From Myxococcales bacterium (lineage in GTDB: Bacteria; Myxococcota_A; Polyangia; Polyangiales; Ga0077539), in contig JAAFIF010000019.1 of assembly GCA_013298625.1 (NCBI GenBank), forward strand, positions 50,627 to 114,626: a stretch of DNA of 64,000 nt, read 5' to 3'. Both the position numbers and the translations under genes were made by a program. The notes under the pieces were generated by a model, which was not told the DNA's origin, did no database searches, and saw only the letters and a program-made list of their open reading frames with translations. Positions within the stretch are counted from its first letter, which is position 1. Each line of letters starts with the position of its first letter. Positions 1 through 8,575 of the stretch are shown here, piece after piece.

Positions 1-537
1 TTGTTGGCGTTGGGGCTGCGCGCTCGCACGGGATACGCGCAGGTCGAGTGGGGCGAAGCGGCCCGATATGCGCGACGATCGGTGAGCGTGATGGCGACGC
101 CCGAGCTCTCGCTTTCACCGGGATTTACCGCGCGGTTGCTGCTCGATGCCACGCTGCGCGTCAACGCGTGGGGCGGCTTCACGGTGCAACCCAGGGTGGG
201 CGTGGGCGCGGGCGGAACGTTTCCCGGCGGCGGCGTCGCGGTCGCCGCGCGCTTCGGCGCGGGCGTCGGCGGGACGTTCACGGTTCACCGCAGCGTCGCC
301 CTCTCGCCCATGCTCGGATACGACTTGTTTCTCCTAGGCGCCGTTGGGAGCGTGACGCCATCGCTCATCCACCGAGCGACAATCGAGCTCCCCGTCACGC
401 TGCTCTTGGGAGCGCACGCGCTCGCGGAGCTCTATCTCCAAGCAGGGCTCGGCGTCGTCGAGAGCGGCGCGCTGGACCTCGGCCTCGGCGGCGGAATCCG
501 ATTTGGGATCACGTTTTCGAGCGCGCCGAGACCGTAG
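1..537 (+). CDS. outer-membrane beta-barrel-like hypothetical protein, probably 5'-truncated by the window edge
   Basis: Open from base 1 with a TTG; Gly/aromatic alternating pattern ending ...GGGIRFGITFSSAPRP; typical myxobacterial barrel C-terminus. Confidence 0.5.
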   Translation: MLALGLRARTGYAQVEWGEAARYARRSVSVMATPELSLSPGFTARLLLDATLRVNAWGGFTVQPRVGVGAGGTFPGGGVAVAARFGAGVGGTFTVHRSVALSPMLGYDLFLLGAVGSVTPSLIHRATIELPVTLLLGAHALAELYLQAGLGVVESGALDLGLGGGIRFGITFSSAPRP

Positions 538-548
538 TCTTTCACGCG

Positions 549-1352
549 CTACAGCGTTTGGGTGTTTGCGTCTCGGGTGCGTGCGATCGCCTCGTCGAGC
601 GTCGCGCCCGTGGCCGAGAGAAAGGCCCGGCGCACCTCCAGCGGCTCGGAGAAAAACGTGAGCGAACGGTAGAAGCGCAGGTACGCCGCGAGGCCATAGC
701 GCGCGATCACGAGCCGCGTGAACACCCCCACGACTACGTAGAGCCGACGCGGGGCCTCTGGGCCCGAACCGCGGAGCGCCGCGGCGAACGAACGCGACGG
801 GAGCCACTCGGGGCGCACGATGAACGGCCCCTCGACGTCGTCGATCGTGCAGCGAAAATCGGGCACGGGCGAGAGATGCTCGGCCAAGCCCTCGACAAAC
901 ATCAAGGGCGCGCGGCCGAGCGGCGCAGACACGATGTGACCGAGCTCGTGATAGTGCGGAAACATCGACGACTCGATCCGCGACTCGCCGGGGTCCGCGA
1001 AGCCGCCGCCCTGACACGGCGTGTGGAGACCGCTGATCCCGTCCGTCCAAATATAGTGGATTTGCGCAGGCGGATCGACGCCGAGCCGCTGCGCGGTGCC
1101 CACGATGTACTGCTCAGCGGCGTCGAGCTGCGCGCCGGACGGCGTGGGGCCGTACACCGTCATGTGCTGCGTGCGCGCAGAGACCGGCGGCCGATCGGCA
1201 GCACATGCGTTCAACCACGATGCGTTGAGCGCGACCGCAGTGCACGCGAGGCACGCGCGACGATCGAGGGTCCCGATGGCGTTGCGCCCGCTCGCACGTG
1301 ACTCGCGTGTCATGTCACCGCGCATTGTGATCGAAACGCAACGCGCGACCAA
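549..1352 (-). CDS. putative zincin-type metallopeptidase, secreted
   Basis: HYHELGHIVS (HExxH) followed by FVEGLAEHL (downstream Glu); start may be internal (MRGDMTRES). Confidence 0.6.
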   Translation of the reverse strand: MVARCVSITMRGDMTRESRASGRNAIGTLDRRACLACTAVALNASWLNACAADRPPVSARTQHMTVYGPTPSGAQLDAAEQYIVGTAQRLGVDPPAQIHYIWTDGISGLHTPCQGGGFADPGESRIESSMFPHYHELGHIVSAPLGRAPLMFVEGLAEHLSPVPDFRCTIDDVEGPFIVRPEWLPSRSFAAALRGSGPEAPRRLYVVVGVFTRLVIARYGLAAYLRFYRSLTFFSEPLEVRRAFLSATGATLDEAIARTRDANTQTL

Positions 1353-1409
1353 AGGCGCTCACACGCTTGCTGGCTCAGGCTCACCGGAGACGGACGAACG
1401 CCGCTCGTC

Positions 1410-1451
1410 CCAACGGCAGCCCGTGGATCGCGCGTGAGCCGACGGCGGCCC
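1410..1451. repeat. dispersed ~40-bp repeat copy A (CCAACGGCAGCCCGTGGATCGCGCGTGAGCCGACGGCGGCCC)
   Basis: Similar to 4280-4318 and 16426-16466, same orientation. Confidence 0.55.
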
Positions 1452-1630
1452 GATCCCACGTTTGGCACTACGTGCGCTTCAGCTTCGGGCCGAGCGAAGC
1501 CGTGCGCGCGCTCGACCGCTTGGAGCTCATGGTCGAAGACGCTGGGTGATCGGCGGCGACCTGCGACAGCGCGCAGACGTAAGTGCGCGCGGTCGCGCAT
1601 GCTACGCCGTGCGATCATCGTTCGCACACG

Positions 1631-2641
1631 ATGAACCCTGGCCGATTCACGCTCGTCGCGTCGCTCTCGCTCTGCGCAACCGCGTGCGCAACGCCGCCGT
1701 CGATGACCACGCTGGACGCGAGCGACGAGGCGCCCTCTGTCGACGCCAGCGCTGACCGTGCCGATGTCGCGCCTGCGACCGAAGCTGCGTGTGCGCTCGC
1801 TTCGTCGGGGGCGATGCGCTCGTTGCCCTGCGCTCGCGCGTCGATTCACGTGCTCAGACACACTGACGCGCGGACGCGATTCGTGGCCACCGCGCGGCTC
1901 GGATCCGGCGTGAACCCAGCCTGCGCGCGCGTCGACTCGGTCTCGCTCGTCCATCGCGCCGAGGTGTTGCAGCAGGTCTTTGCGCAGCGAACGGTGGCGC
2001 TCAACCGTGACGAGCAGCTCGTGGCGGACGGCGTCGCAGAGGCCGCGCTCGAGCGAGCGTGCGCGGACGTGAGCGAGCGACTCGTCGCGTACGGGATGAT
2101 CGTTCGCGGCGTCGATTCGGACGGGCCCTTTGAAGCGCGCTGCGGTGCCGCCGAGGGAGGAGGCGCGTATCCGCCGACCTCGCAGCTCGCGTGTCACCAA
2201 GACATGGACGCGCCGCCGAGCGTGAGCTGGTCGCCGAACTTTCGCGAGGTGTTTCTCAGCGCGACGACCTCGGTTACCGCCACGCTCGCCGTCGAGCACC
2301 CCGATGGAATGCCTGCGTTTACGCAGGTGAATCGCTCGATCGAGATGGTCTCGCCCCAGGCGCCGCCGCGGTGGATGTTCGCGCCGCTCACCACGATGAG
2401 CACGGGTCGATGGCTCAACGTCTCGTTGCGCGAGCGGCAGATCGACGCGCGCTGGTTCTCGACGGTGTCCTTCGAGGGCGTCGGCCCTCCGTCGCCGTTC
2501 GCGCAGGGCGTGTGCGCGGACAGCGCGATGGGACAGCTCGCTCCGTACTTTCTTGCGAAAATTTCGGGTCGAAACGATCGCGGCGTCACGGTCGTGTCCG
2601 CCGAAATACTCTCCGCGTGCGAGTCGCAGCGCGCGATGTGA
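1631..2641 (+). CDS. hypothetical lipoprotein
   Basis: MNPGRFTLVASLSLCATACATPP signal/lipobox; start chosen at the ATG inside ORF 1583..2641. Confidence 0.6.
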   Translation: MNPGRFTLVASLSLCATACATPPSMTTLDASDEAPSVDASADRADVAPATEAACALASSGAMRSLPCARASIHVLRHTDARTRFVATARLGSGVNPACARVDSVSLVHRAEVLQQVFAQRTVALNRDEQLVADGVAEAALERACADVSERLVAYGMIVRGVDSDGPFEARCGAAEGGGAYPPTSQLACHQDMDAPPSVSWSPNFREVFLSATTSVTATLAVEHPDGMPAFTQVNRSIEMVSPQAPPRWMFAPLTTMSTGRWLNVSLRERQIDARWFSTVSFEGVGPPSPFAQGVCADSAMGQLAPYFLAKISGRNDRGVTVVSAEILSACESQRAM

Positions 2642-2806
2642 GCGCGACTCTCTCCTCGCTCTGCGGGACCCACGCGGTCTCGGCGAGCTCGCCGTCTTTG
2701 TACCCGAAGCAGATCGCGCGCTGTTCCATCACGAAGCGCTGTCCCTCCGCGCCGGCGTGCTACGCGCCACTTGTTGCTGGCGCGCCGCCACCCCTTCATC
2801 TTTCGT

Positions 2807-2978
2807 GTGGTCGGGGACTCAGCGGCCCGCGATTGCCGCGCACGCGACGAGCGTCGAAGACGCACGGTTCGCATCAAGCGACAGAAAGACCGTTGAAATC
2901 CAGTCGAACCAGCGCCGCGCGCTGGGAAAACTACGAACCCCGTCCTGGAAGTGATTTACGACCGAGCGTTTCGACGCC
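2807..2978 (-). repeat. left copy of imperfect ~150-bp inverted repeat
   Basis: Reverse complement contains gacggggttcgtagttttcc and gcgtcttcgacgctcgtcgcg, also present at 16252-16418 in the opposite orientation; outer limits approximate. Confidence 0.6.
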
Positions 2979-3093
2979 GCACCATTTCGCGAACGCGCCA
3001 CCACCCCGTCGACAGACCAACACGTCGAACTGGTGCCGGGGGGCATCTTCGATGCGCGCCGCGCGTGACGGGTAGCGGAGCGACGAACCGCGG

Positions 3094-3909
3094 CTATCGC
3101 GGACTCACGCCGCGCGCGATCGTTCCGGGGTGCGCGACGGCGACTCTCTCCAACACGTTGCCGCTCTGGTTGGACAGCGTGACATACGCGTTGAGGCCCG
3201 AGACGCCGCTGAGGTTGTACGCCGCTTCGAAGGTGACGGAGCCGTCGTTGTTGGCAGTGAGCCAGCTCGGCATCATTCCGCTTTCCTGCAGGAGCAAAGC
3301 GAGCGGGACGAACCAGAAGTAGTGCCCGTTCCACGGGCTGTTGAGCCCGACGGCGACGCTCCCCGAAATCGTGACCGGGACGTTCGCCGTGCCCATGAGC
3401 ACCGACTCAGCGACGTAGAACGTGACGACGGTCACAGAGTTCGCGGGCTCGGGGATCGTTTGGTTCACCATCCACGTGTTCGTTTCCGTGGTTGTTTGGG
3501 TTTGTGTCGACGAGACGCTCACTTCGGCGGTCAGCGACGCGCTCGCTTCGCCGATTCCGTCCAGGGCCAGCTTCGCGCCGACCGTCGCGCTGATCTTGAG
3601 CGCCTCGGTCACCGAGACCGAGAACGTATCCGTGACGGCCTTGCTGAACGAGAACAGCCCGGTCGTCGGAGTGGGCGTGTTGTTCGAGTACGTTGTCGTG
3701 TACAGCGCCTTGGGCAGCACCGACGCACTGGTCGCGGTGTACGTGGGCGTTCCGGCTGCGACGGTCAGGCCGTAGTCGCTGAAATAATCCTGAAACAACT
3801 TGTTCGTGTGCCAAGCGTCCACGTTGTCCGCCCCGTCCGAGACCTTGGTCTTGGCCCACGCGAAACCAGCGGCTTGCCAGAGTGATTCGAAGTCCTGAAG
3901 CGTCGTCAT
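3094..3909 (-). CDS. ETX/MTX2 (aerolysin-like) beta-pore-forming toxin-like protein
   Basis: MTTLQDFESLWQAAG..; Ser/Thr-rich alternating strands (TDTFSVSVTEALKISATVGAKLALDG...SLTAEVSVSSTQTQTTTETNTWMVNQTIPEPANSVTVVTFYV); AAGGGA RBS before the ATG at 3909. Confidence 0.55.
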   Translation of the reverse strand: MTTLQDFESLWQAAGFAWAKTKVSDGADNVDAWHTNKLFQDYFSDYGLTVAAGTPTYTATSASVLPKALYTTTYSNNTPTPTTGLFSFSKAVTDTFSVSVTEALKISATVGAKLALDGIGEASASLTAEVSVSSTQTQTTTETNTWMVNQTIPEPANSVTVVTFYVAESVLMGTANVPVTISGSVAVGLNSPWNGHYFWFVPLALLLQESGMMPSWLTANNDGSVTFEAAYNLSGVSGLNAYVTLSNQSGNVLERVAVAHPGTIARGVSPR

Positions 3910-4279
3910 CGTGAATGTCCCTTTGAGCACCGCCGCAGATCCGCGGAATGCGTTTGCACGAGGTCCTCGTGAGCAAAGCGCTGCAACGCGCAGGCCGCGC
4001 GCAGCGGCACGCGCGACCGATATCGTCACCCAAGGATTCAACCGGCGCTGCGCGAGCCAGCGAGGACCCGCAGCGTCGCGAAATACACGGCAAATTCAGC
4101 GAAGGTTCGAGAGCGAGCAGCTGCGTATGCATCGAGGCCATTCAGCGTTCGAGCGATGGCGAGCAATCTCTGCGCGCCGCGTCTCGCGGAGTCTCGTGGG
4201 CGCTGGTGTACAGAATCGTCTTCAATTCGTACAGCCGCGTGGACAGCAGACCAGCGCGCCGCTGCGGAGGATCGGGCAT

Positions 4280-4318
4280 CCAACGGCAGACCGCGGGATC
4301 TCGCGTGCGCCGACGGCG
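4280..4318. repeat. dispersed ~40-bp repeat copy B
   Basis: CCAACGGCAGACCGCGGGATCTCGCGTGCGCCGACGGCG; matches copies A and C. Confidence 0.5.
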
Positions 4319-4488
4319 CGCCGCTCACGCGGTTGGCTCGTCGCCGTCCTCGGCCCGACGCTGCCCGGACGCGTGCGTCACATGGCGTGGCACGATCCCT
4401 TCGTCGCTGGTTTCACTGGCGATGCTGAGGTGGGGCGCGAAAAAGGGCTACGCGAAGCGCGCGGTGCTTCGCCGAAGACGGCCGTGCG

Positions 4489-4830
4489 GTGCGCTCGCGC
4501 CGGGGGGCCGAAGGGGCGGCGACCTCGGTCGCGGTTCAAGTTCCCGACCCGTGGTGGAAGACGCTCCACGCCATGCGGATGGTCGTGGCCGATGCGTTGC
4601 TGAGCGACATCGTACGGATCGTGAAGGCCGGCGTCGTCCTCGTGCAGCCCGACGTGAGCGACCGCTCCGAGGCGTGCGTCCCGCCCTTCGTCGAGCACGC
4701 GGCGTTCGAGAGCGTGGGCGCGCCGTGCGTCGAAGCGAGCCCGTTTGTGCCAGCGCGATCCAATCGAGAAGCGATCGCGATTCTGGACGGACTGCCCGTG
4801 TATCGCATGGTGTTTCGCAGGCGATCGTGA
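4489..4830 (+). CDS. small hypothetical protein, possibly a gene remnant
   Basis: 113-aa ORF with balanced composition (WWKTLHAMRMVVADALLSDIVRIVKAGVVLVQPDV); GTG start. Confidence 0.35.
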   Translation: MRSRRGAEGAATSVAVQVPDPWWKTLHAMRMVVADALLSDIVRIVKAGVVLVQPDVSDRSEACVPPFVEHAAFESVGAPCVEASPFVPARSNREAIAILDGLPVYRMVFRRRS

Positions 4831-4840
4831 TCCTTGCGCG

Positions 4841-4881
4841 TTCATCAACGTTTGATGAATCGGTTCATCCGCGCTGATGAA
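4841..4881. promoter_or_regulatory. double dyad operator-like element upstream of the 4-gene operon
   Basis: TTCATC-AACGTTT-GATGAA (4841-4859) and TTCATC-CGCGCT-GATGAA (4864-4881), 51-91 bp upstream of the ATG at 4932. Confidence 0.55.
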
Positions 4882-4931
4882 GCCGCTACGCGGGCGTCCG
4901 CAGCGATGGCAGACTCACGTGCGGAGAGATC

Positions 4932-7424
4932 ATGCACTTTGGGTGGCTGCACATCGGGGATCTGCATCAGTCCAACGATCCGTCGAAGTCTCTCTTCGCC
5001 CGCGATTCGCTGTACTTCGGGACCAGCGACGCGCTGACCCTCGGGCAAAACGCGGTGCGCGCCGCGCAGGACATCGAGCGAACTGCGCAGCTTTGCGCTC
5101 CGTGGAACGCGGTGTTCCTCACCGGCGACGTGGCCCGGCGCGGCGACGAGCTCGAGTACGAGTTCATCGACGACGTGTTCGGCGCGCAGCCCTGGGGCTT
5201 GAACGCGGTGCTCTCTCGCGTCGCGCGCGGCTCCGTGCGCTGGTTCGTCGTTCCTGGCAACCACGACATCAAGCGCGTCTCGACCAAAGAGAGCGCCACG
5301 CTGTACGCCGCGCGCTCGTTCGGAAAGCTCTGGGACAAGAGCGATTCGACCCGCAATGAGTTTTGGAGGCAAGCCCTCGCGCGCAACAGCGACCACCTCC
5401 CGCTGCAGCTCGTCCGCGACGCGCACCGAGCATTTCTCGCGTGGAGGGCGCGCCGGCCGCAACCCGCGAACAACGAAGACTCGTTCGAGTTCAGCGAGGG
5501 CATCTTGCCTGGAGAGTTCGCGGCGTCGTTCGTCGTCAACGGCGATCGCATCGGCGTGCTGGGGCTCAACACCGTGTTTCGCCAGCTCGTGGACCTCTCG
5601 CTCGACGCTGCTCCGACGCTCGACATGGCGCAAGCCGTGGGGCTTGTCGGGGATATCGCTCAATGGAGCGCGCGCCACGACGCCCGTTTTCTGCTCACGC
5701 ACAACGGGCTCGACCCTGTCCCCGGCGGATCGGAGCCCGGCGAGCGGCATCGCTACCTCGATGCGCGCGGCGCCGAAAGCGCTCAACGGCTCTGCGCAGA
5801 AGCCATGTTCACCGCGTGGCTCCACGGCTCCACGCGACGACACGAGCCGCTGTCACAGGTGTCGTTCGAAGGCGCGCCTCAGACCGCCCCCACCTATCGA
5901 ATCGCGGCGCCATCACTGCTGGGTGAGCGAGGACTCTCTGGGGAGGACCGCCCGTTTGGATACACCGCAGGGAGGATTCAGCCCGTTGGGCCGACGTCGT
6001 TTCTGCGCGTGTGGCCGCGGTCCTTCGAGCTCGCGGGAGACTCGCTCGACCGCAGCGTCCCCACCCGCGAGTGGAACATCACCGCTCGCTCAGAGGCCAC
6101 TGAACCCGTCGTCGTGTCCGCGCACGGCAAGGCAGAACAACAGCTCGAGCGAGCGTCCCGAGAGCGCACGAAGATCCTCTCGCTGCACGTCGAAAACTTC
6201 AAAGGACTCGCCTCGCTCTCGGTGCGCTTCGACGCTGAGCAGCGATCGACCTGGGCGTGTCTCGCCGGTGAAAACGGCTGTGGAAAGAGCAGCGTGCTCC
6301 AAGCTGCCGCCCTGCTCTTGCTCGGCCCCGAGCCCGTCCGCGACCTCGGCACCGAGCTCCGTCGACACTTCGTGTCGAGCGACGCGACCGCGGCCACCGT
6401 TCGCGGCGACGTCGAGTGGAAGGGAGAGATCATCTCTCTCGGAATCACGCTCCGCGCCGATGGTACGGGCGCGCAGATCATGGCCCTCGCGAGCGAAGAT
6501 CCCGAAGAGCAACGCGCGATGCAGCGCTTCTGGAGCGAGCGCTCGAAAGAAGAGCTGCTGCTGGGCTTCGGAACGGGCCGCACTTTTCCCGTCGTCGCGG
6601 CGTCGTTCGACCAGGGGCGCTCGCGCGATTTGCACCGCGCGCACTCGCTCTTCGACGGCACAGCCCCGCTCGAGAGCTACCGCGTGCTGCTCGGGCAGCT
6701 CCCCCGCCCACAGAACTTCACGGTCCTCGTCAACGAGGCGCTCGTGTCGCTGAGCACCGCGGGCTGGGACAAGATGCGGCTCGTCGAGACCAGCGACGGC
6801 GTCCGCGTCGAGCTCCGCAGCGCGCAGCTTCCGTTGTGGGCGCTCGCGGACGGATATCGCGCCGTCGTCACGTGGATCGCCGAGGTGATCTTTCAGTGGA
6901 CGCGGCGCTGCGACGACGCGAAGGACGAAGCCGTCGGAGGGCTCTCTGCGATTCGTTGCACCGTTCTCATCGACGAGCTCGACTTGCATCTTCACGGCAG
7001 GCTTCAGCGCACGATCGTCCCGATGTTGCGCGGGATTTTCTCGAACGTGCAGTGGATCACCACGACGCACTCGCCGCTGCTCGCGGGCAGCTTCTACGCC
7101 CACGAGCTCTTGCTCTTGAGTCGTGACGAGCACGGGCGCACCGTCGTGAAGCAAGCCGATCGATCGCCGGTGGGGCTCACCAGCGACGGAGTGCTCGAGC
7201 ACTTGATGGGCGTCCCCGAGCCCTTCAGCGAAGAGCTCGAACGGCACCGACGAGACATCTTGCGCGCGCAGGGAGCGACGCCGCCCGAGCCCACGCCAGT
7301 CGACATCGACGACCCGCTGTTGCGAGAAGACAGCGAGGCCCCGAGCAAGAAGCCAGCGTTCGCGAGGAAGCCAAAACCGAAGACCCCTTCCGTCGCCAAG
7401 CCGCGTCGCAAGGGTGGAGCATGA
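4932..7424 (+). CDS. fusion of calcineurin-like metallophosphoesterase and PtuA/OLD/Rad50-like AAA ATPase
   Basis: MPE motifs HIGDLH, FLTGDV, VPGNHD, LLTHNG; ATPase motifs ILSLHVENFKGLASLSVRF, GENGCGKSSVLQA (Walker A), CTVLIDELDLHLH (Walker B), WITTTHSPLLA; GGAGAG RBS. Confidence 0.85.
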   Translation: MHFGWLHIGDLHQSNDPSKSLFARDSLYFGTSDALTLGQNAVRAAQDIERTAQLCAPWNAVFLTGDVARRGDELEYEFIDDVFGAQPWGLNAVLSRVARGSVRWFVVPGNHDIKRVSTKESATLYAARSFGKLWDKSDSTRNEFWRQALARNSDHLPLQLVRDAHRAFLAWRARRPQPANNEDSFEFSEGILPGEFAASFVVNGDRIGVLGLNTVFRQLVDLSLDAAPTLDMAQAVGLVGDIAQWSARHDARFLLTHNGLDPVPGGSEPGERHRYLDARGAESAQRLCAEAMFTAWLHGSTRRHEPLSQVSFEGAPQTAPTYRIAAPSLLGERGLSGEDRPFGYTAGRIQPVGPTSFLRVWPRSFELAGDSLDRSVPTREWNITARSEATEPVVVSAHGKAEQQLERASRERTKILSLHVENFKGLASLSVRFDAEQRSTWACLAGENGCGKSSVLQAAALLLLGPEPVRDLGTELRRHFVSSDATAATVRGDVEWKGEIISLGITLRADGTGAQIMALASEDPEEQRAMQRFWSERSKEELLLGFGTGRTFPVVAASFDQGRSRDLHRAHSLFDGTAPLESYRVLLGQLPRPQNFTVLVNEALVSLSTAGWDKMRLVETSDGVRVELRSAQLPLWALADGYRAVVTWIAEVIFQWTRRCDDAKDEAVGGLSAIRCTVLIDELDLHLHGRLQRTIVPMLRGIFSNVQWITTTHSPLLAGSFYAHELLLLSRDEHGRTVVKQADRSPVGLTSDGVLEHLMGVPEPFSEELERHRRDILRAQGATPPEPTPVDIDDPLLREDSEAPSKKPAFARKPKPKTPSVAKPRRKGGA

Positions 7425-8530
7425 AGAGCTTCGCGCGGTTCGAGATCGTTCCGCCGTCGTTGCGCGAGCGAAATCGCGCTCGAAAGGGAAGCGAAGCGCT
7501 CGTCCCCGACAGGTGGTCCGACGACTGGAACAACGCCGACGTCCGCGGCCTCCTCCGCGCCCTCCAGGGCTTCGCGTGCTGGTACTGCGGCTCGCCGATC
7601 GGCAGGGTCAACGACCGTTCTCCTCCGCGCGATCAGCACGCGGTCGAACACATCCGCCCGAAGTCCGTCTACCCCTTTCTCGCGTATCGAGCGCGTAACT
7701 ACAGCTTCGCGTGCACGCTTTGCAACTCGAAGAAGGGCGACCGCTATCCCGTGGTCGGGGCGCGCGCCGCGTGGTGCGAAACGCTCGAAGCGCGCCGCGA
7801 GCGACTCGATCACGAGGAGCGTGAGTGGCTGCACCCGCACCAAGACGCCTTCGAAGAGCGCGACTTCTCTTGGTCGTTTCGCCCCGTGCCCGCGGGCCGC
7901 CTGTGGACGAGCTACCCGTGGAGCGAAGGCCACTACTGGCACGTGTGCGCCGCGCGCCCGAGGACCGTCGTCGGGCAGCGAATCGACAGGCTGTTCGCCT
8001 TCTTCGGGCTCAACGACGGTGAGCTCGTCACCGCCCGCATGGCCGAGATCCACGAGCTTCGACGCAACATCGAGCTCGTCGCGAACCTCTCGAAGAACCC
8101 AGCGCTCCAGCGCGACTACGTCACGAGAGCGTCGCGCGCGATGAGCTCGTTTTATCCCCACGGATACGCGCTGCGCGCCTGGTTCGAAGCGCAGCGCGCC
8201 ACGGACATCGCAGCGATCTTTCGCAGCGCGAAGAGCGCCGCACCGCCGCAGCTCCAACCGCCGTCGAAGACCGTCGAGTGGGCGCTGCTCGTCGGGCGCA
8301 TCGACGAGATGCTCCGCATCTATGTGGTCGATACGGCCAGCGACGACCCGACGTTTCGCAGGGACTCGCACGCCGAAGTCGAGCGCTGCGCCTACGCGCT
8401 CGCGTACCTCTACATCGCCCCTCCCGGCGACGAGGCCACGCGCAAACGGCTGCGCGCGTGGTTCGACAAAACGCTGAGCGCGCCGGTTCGCGCGTTGGCC
8501 GGCAGCAAGGTCCGCGCGCTCGGACGGTGA
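7421..8530 (+). CDS. PtuB/TIGR02646-like HNH endonuclease
   Basis: CWYCGSP...HAVEHIRPKS...NYSFACTLCNSKKGDRYP then LHPHQDAFEERDF...FGLNDGELVTARMAEIHELRR; ATGA overlap with the preceding gene. Confidence 0.8.
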   Translation: MKSFARFEIVPPSLRERNRARKGSEALVPDRWSDDWNNADVRGLLRALQGFACWYCGSPIGRVNDRSPPRDQHAVEHIRPKSVYPFLAYRARNYSFACTLCNSKKGDRYPVVGARAAWCETLEARRERLDHEEREWLHPHQDAFEERDFSWSFRPVPAGRLWTSYPWSEGHYWHVCAARPRTVVGQRIDRLFAFFGLNDGELVTARMAEIHELRRNIELVANLSKNPALQRDYVTRASRAMSSFYPHGYALRAWFEAQRATDIAAIFRSAKSAAPPQLQPPSKTVEWALLVGRIDEMLRIYVVDTASDDPTFRRDSHAEVERCAYALAYLYIAPPGDEATRKRLRAWFDKTLSAPVRALAGSKVRALGR

Positions 8531-8575
8531 GAGAAGTGACGAAGGTCGAAGGGCAGTGGCATAAAGGCGGTCGAG

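Noticed and set aside
2640-3090. Transposase gene remnant near the left inverted repeat
   Set aside because: Peptides such as DPRGLGELAVFVPEADRALFHHEA hint at a gene fragment, but no transposase or integrase motif could be recognised.
5356-6753. 465-aa plus ORF inside gene 1
   Set aside because: Ser/Arg-rich alternate frame; gene 1 frame has MPE and Walker motifs.
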